Of a stretch of DNA of 64,000 nucleotides, positions 13,011 through 23,227 are shown in pieces; within the stretch, counting starts at the first letter, position 1, and every line of letters starts with the position of its first letter. The notes below the pieces were generated by a model. The model saw only the letters and a list, made by a program, of their open reading frames with translations, was not told the origin of the DNA and searched no databases. The DNA is from Azorinus chamasolen (taxonomy: Eukaryota > Mollusca > Bivalvia > Cardiida > Solecurtidae): assembly GCA_963576725.1 (NCBI GenBank), contig OY755246.1, forward strand, positions 74,951,467 to 75,015,466, given 5' to 3'. A program made the translations under genes and the position numbers.

Positions 13011-13803
13011 ACACCAAACTAGTATTCTTTTGACAGCTGGATTGTCAGATTGTCTAAAACCGCTCACTGAAATATGGGTGTAAATAGATTGTTGCAAAAT
13101 TATATAAAGAAATCTATCATTCTGTTCAATAAAACGAATATTTATGCAATACTTAATATATTTATTGAATCCCAGATTGTTTTATTCTAAAATAATAAAT
13201 ATATGGTAAAAGCAAAATTTAAGTTCTTTGATAAAAAATGTTCATAAAATATAACTATCTTTTTAAAAATATATATGAGTTGAAACAAATATGGACCTTT
13301 TAGAAACTGTGTAGCAACGAAATTTATTAGCTCGTCCATTCAAACATGGCAGATAGCATCTCAACTCATGGTTTCGCTTAGAAATACCTGTCTAACCGTT
13401 TTTCAAACAAAATCACGTTTAGCATATTGTACTTATATGGCTCTCTGGGAGTTGAATACAGTCAAAAGTTTTTTTATGTATTTATATTTTTTTTAACTTT
13501 CAAGCAAAACGAGTCCCTTATATTTTCTGGAACCATTTCTCTGGTTTACAGTTTATATTAGCGACACCATACTGACTTGTAATATATAATGTATAGTGTT
13601 AGGAAAAAACATAAAACCCATGATACCCATACCAGATCCCACCATCCTCTATACCGTATATCACAATTTAGATTTTATTTCTGATAAATATGTTGTTTAC
13701 AAATATAAATTAAATCAGGCGGAATGTAATTGGAAGCTTTCATTAAAGAAGTGGGTTTACCTATTGGCTAGATTCGTCATTCATGTATACTTTATATTTT
13801 CAG
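13011..13803. other. End of intron 1 with exon 2 acceptor
   Basis: Very AT-rich, unique-looking sequence ending in 'actttatattttcag', a good polypyrimidine tract and AG acceptor directly before 13,804. The open frame extending upstream to 13,596 is unlikely to be translated, as it crosses this acceptor and lacks any coding flavour before it. Confidence 0.6.
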
Positions 13804-14188
13804 ATGGACCTCCCATTTTCGGTCCTCCGTTGCTACCGCCTTTCATTCCGGGACCAATTCCTCCAGGCCCACCATTATTACCTCTGCCACTGATACCACC
13901 AGGCGTCCTTCCTCATCCACCAGGCTTCGGCCCTCCTTTGCCTCCAGCACTGATGTTAGGACCCGTCAAGCCGTTTCCGTTGACTAAAGCTGCAAAGTAT
14001 TTCAAAAAGCTATATTCACCTAAAAAGTACCCAAAAGCATTGATTATGAAAGTGCCAAAAATGTCAAAACCATACAAGAAGCCGATGAACAAATACGGAA
14101 AGGGTAATAAATACAATATGAAGCGGAGAAGTTTCTACCGGACAAGAAGGTTTGGAGGGTTTAACCCTTTCCTTCCGAGGTATCCATT
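13804..14188 (+). CDS. Exon 2: Pro-rich and basic Tyr/Lys-rich segments of the matrix protein
   Basis: The exon encodes residues 22-149 plus two bases of codon 150 of the predicted protein. Residues 22-80 are a Pro/Gly/Leu block of GPP and LPP motifs (YGPPIFGPPLLPPF near its start). Residues 81-150 are strongly basic, rich in Lys, Tyr and Arg (KYFKKLY, KRRSFYRTRRF). A Pro-rich segment followed by a basic Tyr-rich segment suits an extracellular structural protein that binds acidic partners or is cross-linked; this is inference. The right end has two readings. The donor 'gtaagt' at 14,189 leaves phase 2 and joins exon 3 exactly, whereas reading through gives a TAA at 14,190-14,192 and a 150-residue protein. 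Confidence 0.65.
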
Positions 14189-14244
14189 GTAAGTAAACAG
14201 ACCAGAGGCGATGCTAAGAGACCACACATTGGTACTGACAGAAC

Positions 14245-15206
14245 CATAGGGGTCTGTGCCGATTCATGGGAGTCTGTATATACTATATAATGAACAAGGG
14301 TTCTAACTGATAGAACGGATATCCGTGTACCTCAAGTACAAACAAGTCTGTAATTCTTACAATTTATATGATAATTTCGTAATTATTTCGGCTATTGAAA
14401 GCCAAGATATTTCACAACCAAGTAAGTAATCCAACAATGATTTTCTCCAAATTTTACGTCTTTTCTGGGTCGTTGACAAACGTTCGTTCACTCCGGTCTC
14501 ACCCTATCACAGCGATAATCTGACGATATGCGGTTCAAAAGATGACATGATTCAATAAAACGACTTAATTCTATCACCAATCTCGATCTCTTTAGTATCC
14601 AGCATCAGAACGATGATGTAAAACTAGCGAGTTTAGTGAGCTAGCTTCAAATAGTCGAGGAAGGAGCCATTGTATGTGACGTCACGGATTTCCCAAGTTT
14701 TCCTTCGCTCATCCAATGCAATGGATCCATTCATATTTGTTGCAAAATGGCACCATCCGAAATAGAAACATAACGACAGACGGAAAGGCCGATGTTGCTA
14801 GTTGCTTACTTATTTAGAAGACAAAACAAATGGAGATTGGTGAAAGAATTGAGTTGTTTTATTGAACAACGCCAAGTTTTGAACTGCAAATCGCCAAATT
14901 ATTGCTGTGATAGGATGGGACCGGGGTGAACGAACGTTTGTCAATGATACAGAAAGCACGTGAAATTTGGAGAAAATCATTCTTAGATTGATAATAGTGC
15001 ATACATTACAGTCAGAAGATTATATTTATTTGACAGTAAAATATACTGACTTTCAATAGCCAAAAGAATTACGAAATTGTCATATAAATAGTAAGAGTTA
15101 CAGTCATATTTGTACTTGTGGTGATCGGATGTACCTTCTTTCAGTTGGAACCCCTTTTACTAAATAGTAAATAAAATCTCTCATGAAGCGGTATAGACCC
15201 CTATGG
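14245..15206. mobile_element. Foldback element (long inverted repeat)
   Basis: The left arm 14,245-14,584 and right arm 14,831-15,206 are reverse complements with small indels: 'cataggggtct' pairs with 'agacccctatg', 'ttctccaaatttt' with 'aaatttggagaaaat', and 'caccaatctc' with 'gagattggtg'. The loop of about 245 bp holds 'gtgacgtcac'. No coding sequence is present, so it is a foldback-type non-autonomous element. It begins 56 bp after exon 2 and supplies the first AATAAA (14,554-14,559) downstream of the read-through stop. Confidence 0.88.
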
Positions 15207-15361
15207 GCAAAACGTGTCGACTTATATATATTCTGAAAATGGTTGATCCTTCGAAATGTCTTGACTAAGCCTTCTTGATATTAAAGTTTGGCATACATGG
15301 TATTCACATGGCCGTACTGAGTTGAATTTGCATAATGGTATACAAACGGTTTTGTAGGGAC

Positions 15362-18300
15362 TCCCTAAAACGAATGACGAATGAAAATGGAATGACGAAT
15401 GACAGGTAGTATTTTTACAATGACTGGTCCCTTGTCATTCAGTTCGTTATAAGATGGAATGACAATTGTTATAGATAGAATGACATACTTTTGAGCCATT
15501 GTAGTCGCCATATGACCTTTTGGAAATGGAATGACACTGTTGTAAGGTGGAATGACAGTTATTATAGACGGAATGACATACTTTTAAGACATTGTAGCCC
15601 CCATATGACTATTTAAGGTGGAATCACAGTGCTTATAGGTGGAATGACATACTTCTGAGATTTTGTAGCCCCGATATGACATTTGGGAAATGGAATGACA
15701 CTGTTGTAAGGTGAAATGACAGTAGTTATAGATGGAATGACATATCTTTGAAACATTGTAGCCCTCATATGACCTTTGGGAAATGGAATGACACTGTTGT
15801 AAGGTAGAATGACAGTTATTATAGGAGGAATGACATATGTTTGAGACATTGTAGCCCCCATTTGACCTTTGGGAAATGGAATGACACCGTTATTAGGTGC
15901 AATGACAGTTATTATAGGCAGAATGACATACTTTTGAGCCATTGTAGCCCCCTTAAGATCTTTTGGAAATGGAATGACACTATTTAAGATGGAATGACGG
16001 TGCTTATAGGTGGAATGACATACGTCTGAGACTTTTTAGCCCCCATTTGACCTTTTGGAAATGGAATGACACTGTTGTAAGGTAGAATGACAGTTAGTAT
16101 AGGCGGAATGACATACTTTTGAGACATTGTAGCCGCCATATGACCTTCTGGAAATGGAATGACACTATTTAAAGTGGAATGACAGTGCTTATAGGTGGAA
16201 TGACATACTTCTAAGTCTTTGAAGCCACGATATGACCTTTAGGAAATGGAATGGCACTGTTGTAAGGTGGAATGACAGTTATTATAGGTGGAATGACCTA
16301 TCTTTGATACATTATAGCCCCCATATGACCCTTAGGAAATGGAATGACACTGTTGTAAGGTGGAATGACAGTTATTATAGGTGGAATGACATACTTTTGA
16401 GACATTGTAGCCCCCATATGACCTTTTGAAAATGGATTGATATTGCTTATAGGTAGAATGACATACTTCTGAGACTTTTTAGCCCCGATATGACCTTTGG
16501 GAAATGGAATGACACTGGTTTAAGGTGGAATGACAGTAATTATAGGTGGAATGACATACTTCTGAGACTTTGTAGCCCCGATATGACCTTTGGGAAATGG
16601 AATGACACTGTTGTAAGGTGGAATCACAGTAATTATAGGTGGAATGACATACTTCTGAGACTTTGTAGCCCCGATATGACATTTGGGAAATGGAATGACA
16701 CTGTTGTAAGGAGGAATGACAGTAATTATAGGTGGAATGACATATATTTGAAACATTATAGCCCCCATATGGCATTTGGGAAATGGAATGACACTGTTGT
16801 ATAGTAGAATTGCAGTTATTATAGGCGGAATGACATACTTTTGAGACGTTGTAGCCCCCATATGACCTTTTGGAAATGAAATGACACTATTTAAGGTGAA
16901 ATGACAGTTTTTGTAGGTGAAATGACATGTTTCTTTAGACATTGTAGCCCCCATATGACATTTGGGAAATGGAATGACACTAATATAAGGTAGAATGACT
17001 GTTATTATAGGAGGAATGACATACTTTTGAGACATTGTAGCCGCCATATGACCTTTAGGAAATGGAATGACACTATCTAAATCGAATGACAGTGCTTATA
17101 GGTGGAATGACATACTTCTGAGACTTTGTAGCCCCGATATGACATTTGACAAATTGAAAGACACTGTTTTAAGGTGGAATGACAGTATTTTAGGTGGAAT
17201 GACATACTTTTGAGACATTGTAGCCCCAATTATGTCCTTTTGAAAATGGAATGACACTATTTAAGGTGGAATGACAGTGTTTATAGGTGGAATGACATAC
17301 TTCTGAAACTTTGAAGCCCCGATATGACATTTGGGAAATGGAATGACACTGTTGTAAGGAAGAATGACAGTAATTATAGGTGGAATGACATATCTTTGAA
17401 ACATTGTAGCCCCCATATGACATTTGGGAAATGGAATGACACTGTTGTATAGTAGAATGCAAGTTATTATAGGCGGAATGACTTACTTTTGAGACATTGT
17501 AGCCCCCATATGACCTTGTGGAAATGGAATGACACTATTTAAGGTGAAATGACAGTTTTGTAGTTGAAATGACATATTTTGAGACATGTTAGCCCCCATA
17601 TGACATTTGGGAAATGGAATGACACTAATGTAAGGTAGAATGACAGTTATTATAGGCGGAATGACATACGTTTGAGACATTGTAGCCGCCATATGACCTT
17701 TTGGAAATGGAATAACACTATCTAAGTTGAATGACAGTGCTTATAGGTGGAATGACATACTTCTGAGATTTTGTAGCCCCGATATGACATTTGGCAAACT
17801 GAAAGACATTATTGGAAGGTGGAATGACAGTTCTTATAGGAGGAATGACATATCTTTATGACATTGTAGCCCACATATGACCTTTTGGAAATGTAATGAC
17901 ACTATTTAAGGTGGAATGACAGTGCTTATAGGTAGAATGACATACGCCTGAGACTTTGTAGCCCCATTTGACCTTTTTGAAATGGAATGACAATGTTGTA
18001 AGGTAAGATGACAGTTATTATAGGCGGAATGACATACTTTTGACACATTTCCCTATGATCTTTTGGAAATGGAACGACACTATGTAAGGTGGAATGACAC
18101 TTCTTATAGGTGGAATGACATACTTCTGAGACTTTTTAGCCCAGATATGACCTCTGGAAATGGAATGACACTGTTGTAAGATGAAATGACAGCTATTATA
18201 GGTAGAATGACACATCTCTGAGACATTGTAGCCCCATATAACATTTGGGAAATGGAACGACACTGTTGTAAGGTGGAATGACTGTTGTCATAAGTATAAT

Positions 18301-19819
18301 GAAATATTTTTGAGACATTGTAGCCCCCATATGACATTTGGGAAACGGAACGACACTGTTGTAAGGTGGAATGACAGTTGTCATAGGTAGAATGACATAT
18401 TTTTGAGACATTGTAGCCCCCATATGCCGTTTGGGAAATGGAATGACACAGTTCAAAGATGGAATGACAGTGATTATAGGCGTAATGACATACTTTTGAG
18501 ACAGTGTAGCCGCCATATTACCTTTAGGAAATGGAATGACACTGTTGTAATGTGGAATGACAGTTATTATAGGTGGAATGACATACTTTTTAGACATTGT
18601 AGCCCCCATATGACATTTGGGAAATTGAATGACAATGTAAGGTAGAATGACTGTTATTATAGGCGGAATGACATACTTTTGAGACATTGTAGCCGCGATA
18701 TGACCTTTTGGAAATGGAATGACACTATTTAAGGTGGAATGGCAGTGCTTATAGGTGGAATGAAATACTTCTGAGACTTTGTAGCCCCGATATGACATTT
18801 GGGAAATGGAATTAAACTGTTTTAAGGTGGAATGACAGTTATTATAGGTAGAATGACATATGTTTGAGATATTGTAGCCCCCATATGACCTTTAGGAAAT
18901 GGAATGACATTATTTATGGTGGAATGACAGTGCTTATAGGTGGAATGACAATGTATGCCATTCCGTCTATAATAACTGTCATTCTTCCTTACAACAGTGT
19001 CATTCCATTTCCCAAATGTCATATGGGGGCTACAAAGTCTCAGAGGTATGTCATTACACCTATAATAGCTGTCATTCCACCTGAAAAAGTGTCATTCCAT
19101 TTCCAAAAGGTCATATGGTAGCTACAATGTCTCACAAGAATGTCATTCCACCTATAATAACTGTCATTTTACTTTACAACAGTGCCATTCCATTTCCCAA
19201 ATGTCATATTGGGGTTACAATGTCTCAACATATGTCATTCCACATATAATAACTGTCATTCCACTTTACAACAGTGTCATTCCATTTCCAAGAGGTCATA
19301 TGGCGGCTATAATGTCTCAAAAGTATGTCATTCCGCAAAAAATAACTGTCATTCCCCTTTACAGCAGTGTCATTCCATTTCCCAAAGGTCACATGGGGCT
19401 ACAATATCTAAATATATGTCATTCCACCTATAATAACTGTCATTCCACCTTACAACAGTGTCATTCCATTTCTCAAATGTCATATGGCGGCTACAAAGTC
19501 TTAAACGTATGTCATTACGCCTTTAATCACTGTCATTCCACCTTAAATAGTGGCATTCCATTTCCAAAAGATCATATGGGGGCTACAATGTCTCAAAAGT
19601 ATGTCATTCCGTCTATAATAACTGACATTCTACCTTAGAATAGTGTTAGTCCATTTCCCAAATGTCATATGGGGGCTACAATGTCTCAAAAGTATGTCAT
19701 TATATCTATAACCATTGTCATTCCATCTTATAACAAACTGAATGGCAAGGGACCATTCATTGTAAAAAATACTACCTGTCATTCGTCATTCCATTTTCAT
19801 TCGTCATTCGTTTTAGGGA
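15362..19819. mobile_element. 4.46-kb inverted-repeat element filled with 93-bp satellite
   Basis: The outer ends are inverted repeats of roughly 110 bp: 'tccctaaaacgaatgacgaa' at the left, its reverse complement at 19,800-19,819. Both ends continue through the same unique phrases ('acaggtagtattttt', 'ggtccctt') before the array starts. The interior is a 93-bp tandem repeat, about 37 units in one orientation to roughly 18,955 and then about 8 in the opposite orientation. Each unit holds three 'ggaatgaca' boxes. It is non-coding. The 93-bp period explains the many ORFs of 60-200 codons on both strands. I could not identify a clean target duplication. It lies inside intron 2. Confidence 0.9.
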
Positions 19820-20884
19820 AAGGTATGCATCGTAATTTTCGTATGGTTCAATAAATTAATCTCAAACAAAATATTACAATTTCCCTTACTGTGCGCTACA
19901 CGAGTCACTAATGTCCTTTGCAAATAATGTAGACCCAGATGAGAGGGCTACTAGAGGAGCTCTCTCACCAGGGTATGTACTGTTTGTCATGCTACATTTT
20001 GCTTTAGAAAAAAAACTAATTATTCACCATAAGTTTGACCTATTGAATTTTGGAATAGCCCACTTGAAAATTCAGCGTTGTAAGTTTTAAAAAAAACACT
20101 TAATATATACTAAATCGTTGCTTTTATTGTTTTATTTTGATGTTTATGGAAATGAAACGATGATTGAAACTGATTTATAATACTCGATATTAATAACGCT
20201 TCTCTCATAGTTTACTTTTGTTATGATGATATTTTAGTTTTATATACGGTATGAAATTGCACAAAAGATCATTTGAAATAATCTTAAATGCACCAAAGCT
20301 CCTTTGAAATAACCTCAAATACCCAAATTTAGAGTCCACAGAATGCCATGACATTGTAATGAAGAAGTCAAATTTTATCCAATGAGTGTTGTATTCTGAT
20401 TAACAGACAGAGAATATTGTTAATGTACACTTGACAAGTTTACTAAACAACCACCTGATGATTTGAAATGTTTGAAGCGTACCATTGATATTAAAATTTA
20501 CTTATTTCGCAACTTCGTAACATGGACTTTGGTGTAAGTTGTTCCTTTCTTCTTCAATTTCGCCGTCTACTTCAATTCATAAAAATCACTTCTTCCATAT
20601 CTCTTCTCATAAACTGAGTCAACATTTCAAACAGTATGGATCCTGATGACACGCGCAATTACTCCGTATCTCATCTTAATCTGAGCAACTACAGGGTGTC
20701 CCAAAAATGCAACACATCATGGATATGTAAATATCTCTTATGTTTTTTAAGATTCGATATTATGTGAATTACCCAAATAATGCCAATCAGTTTGACATAT
20801 TTACGCCAAATTTCAGCTGACTTAAAACAATACATTGTTAACTAGTAAAAGAAGTAATGTACAAAATACAACCTTTTTTCTGAA
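19820..20884. other. Intron 2: dispersed repeat scraps
   Basis: It contains 'tagacccagatgag' and 'caaacagtatggatcctgat' phrases shared with intron 1. At 20,692 'acagggtgtcccaaaaatgc' resembles the terminus of a DNA transposon, though no matching second end was found. The 32-bp block ending at 20,849 is repeated beside the exon 3 acceptor. No gene is seen. Confidence 0.45.
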
Positions 20885-20976
20885 GATACTACAAAAACGC
20901 TTTGTACAGATTGAAGATACTACAAAAACGCTTTGTACAGATTGAAGATACTACAAAAACGCTTTGTACAGTTTTT
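20885..20976. repeat. 31-bp repeat, three copies
   Basis: Three near-identical copies of 'gaagatactacaaaaacgct' plus 'ttgtacagatt' in tandem; this is a recent small duplication. Confidence 0.93.
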
Positions 20977-21327
20977 AACGTTTCCGTAGCCAATACAAAA
21001 ATAACACTATTATTGTTAAAACTTTAATTGCATCACTTAAATGGTTGTATATCATCAGAACAAAAGTAATACAAATAAAAACCGCTAAACTGCATAACAA
21101 AAATGCAGAAATGCTAAAAAATGGATTTATAATCTGAGATAACTATAATGGTCGAATGTGTCAAGTAAGTCCAATACAACCTTCTACTTGTCGACCATAC
21201 AACAAAATACACTTTTATGTCCTAAATCGCACCTCTACTATTGAGTTTCTGTGCGTCGCAGAGACAGAACATCCTGTCGAATTTGTGTGCGTTGATTATA
21301 GTGAAACATTGATTTTCAAATACGGAT

Positions 21328-21425
21328 CGTGTATTGCACGCTCGTGCAATACGGAAAATTTATCTGAGAGGTGGATTACATGATCAAATACAATCATATT
21401 TTACTGCAGAAACTGACAGGTATAT
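21328..21425. repeat. Dispersed repeat, copy B (pair at 6,985)
   Basis: The partner of 6,985-7,100 in the same orientation, sharing 'tgtattgcacgctcgtgcaa' and 'attttactgcagaaact'. Both copies fall in proposed introns of the same gene. Confidence 0.75.
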
Positions 21426-21439
21426 AAAAAAAAACTCTA

Positions 21440-22575
21440 TATTGCATTAGTTATTAGTTCATATTTTGATATAATGGTTATTCGTCCGTATTTTGATTTA
21501 TTGGTAGTAAGTCTGTACTTTGATTTATTGGTTATTTAGTGCGTAGTTTATTGGCTATTAGCGCGTAGATTTATGAAGGGTTATTAGTTTGGTTTTTTAT
21601 GTGTAGTTGATATTAGTCCGTATTTTGATATACTGGTTATACCCATGTTTAGATGTATTGGTTATCAGTCCATATGTTTGATGTATTGGTCCATACGTTC
21701 ATATATTAGTCCACATGTTCATATATGATATATTAGTTATCAGTCCATGTGTTTGATGTATTGGTCCATGCGTTCATATATTAGTCCACATGTTCATATA
21801 TTAGTCCACAGGTCCATATATGATATATTGGTTATCAGCTAATTGGGTATTAGTCAGTATGTTGATATATTAGTTATTAGTCAGTATGTTGATACATTGA
21901 TTATGTGTCCGTATTTTGATTTATTGGTAGTTAATCCGTACTTTCAGAATGTATTTACTTCACAACAGCAGGTGTTAAGTGGTGGATGGCGGCCGTAATA
22001 TGCCGCCCCAAACTTCATTCTCAGTGCTGTTATATTTTCTGGTGCCTCGGGATCATTAGTCTCAATGTTATTAGTTATGAAAAATGATGAATACCGTTTA
22101 AGTCGGTGCTAAGGAGCGTGATTAGTGTTACACTTTTAATAACTGCTCATGAACAGACTCAATAAACCGAGTCTGTTGTTTTCTCTTTTTACATTGTTGC
22201 CTTGCTTTCGAAGAATCTACCTACTTTCAGAATTTATTAGTCCATATGTTGATATATTGGTTAGAAGTCCGTATTTTGAAATATTGGTTTTAGTCCGTAT
22301 TTTGATATATTGCTTTTAAGTCCGTATTTTGATATAATAGTTATCGGTCCATATTTTGATAATATTGGTTATTTGTCCATATTTTGATGTATTGTTATTA
22401 GTCCGTATGTTGATATATTGGTCATAAGTCCGTATTTTGATGCATTGGTTAGTAGTCAGTATTTTATATATTGATTATTAGTCCGTATTTTGATATGTTG
22501 GGTATTTTCCGTATTTTGATGTATTGGTTATAAGTACGTATTTGATGTATTGGTTATTGATCCGTATTGTTGATT
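21440..22575. repeat. Degenerate 'ttattggttattagtccgta' array, split by an insertion
   Basis: Loosely periodic units (about 25-40 bp) of 'ttggttattagtccgta' plus 'ttttgatata' occupy 21,440-21,938 and 22,234-22,575. Divergence is high and the period irregular. A 271-bp insertion separates the two halves. Confidence 0.85.
21951..22221. mobile_element. Short insertion with 12-bp target duplication
   Basis: The direct repeat 'tactttcagaat' occurs at 21,939-21,950 and 22,222-22,233, bracketing 271 bp unlike the surrounding array. The right part holds a small hairpin, 'cagactcaataaaccgagtctg' (two 7-bp arms). A related 'gaacagactcaataaaa' segment lies in opposite orientation at 29,300-29,345. A 12-bp duplication suggests a retroposed SINE-like element, although no clear tRNA boxes are seen. 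Confidence 0.7.
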
Positions 22576-22869
22576 GAGTTTCGGAATACGGCGCAGCTAA
22601 TATGTTGTCGTCGTAGAGCAGGCAAGGTTCAGTTCTGTGAAGGTCGTGTATATATATATACCCTTCATTTGAGTTTCTGGTGCCGATGTGAACTTCCGTG
22701 TGTCATTTCCTAATTTCCTGCCTGACCTCTGACCTATGTTTTCATCGTGAGAAAATGAACGCTCTAGATAACCATTTAGAACTCCTTGATTCCTCAGTGT
22801 ATTTAAAATACAGTAGTGACACGTGCACGACGAGATTAAACTCTCAGAATCACAAGACTGTTCACATGA

Positions 22870-23110
22870 TCTAACGATCCTAGTTAACTCATGTAAGAAA
22901 TAATGACTTTGTGAATATCAATTTGATGAAATTTTATAACGGCACGACAACACAGGAAACTGTAGAACCCGATCTATAGTATTCTACGAGCAAACAGAGA
23001 GGGCATTGATCAGGCGGCTCCAACAGGACTTTTCTGATTTGGTCTTTCTCTGTTTGCAAATGCGCCAAAACGTGTATTTGTGTAGTTTGTGGACGGGGAT
23101 CAAGTCGATT
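22870..23110. mobile_element. Old MITE relic beside exon 3
   Basis: Blocks in the same order as in the MITE at 63,520-63,743 are recognisable: 'catgtaagaaataatgac', 'gagcaaacagag', 'caggcggctcc' and 'tgtttgcaaatgcg'. The perfect ends of the 63.5-kb copy are decayed here. It lies about 120 bp upstream of the exon 3 acceptor. Confidence 0.6.
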
Positions 23111-23181
23111 ACTTGAGTGCACTCGTGATTGATCACGTGAGTACACTCTCTTCTGGACACTGTCACGCAGCGAGAGTGATG

Positions 23182-23212
23182 ACTTAAAACAATACATTGT
23201 TAACTAGTAAAC
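23182..23212. repeat. 32-bp block duplicated from 20,818-20,849, at the intron 2 branch region
   Basis: The sequence 'gacttaaaacaatacattgt' followed by 'taactagtaaa' is identical at 20,819-20,849 and here. It sits 15-45 bp before the exon 3 acceptor, so it probably contains the branch point (candidate 'gttaact'). Confidence 0.8.
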
Positions 23213-23227
23213 ATCATCTATTTCCAG

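Noticed and set aside
15613..19638. Many ORFs of 60-200 codons on both strands (for example 16,520-17,047 and 18,196-18,798)
   Set aside because: All lie in the 93-bp satellite. A unit length divisible by three keeps frames open, and both strands show it equally.
20692..20720. Mariner-type terminus 'acagggtgtcccaaaaa'
   Set aside because: No matching second end or target duplication was found nearby, so an element could not be delimited.
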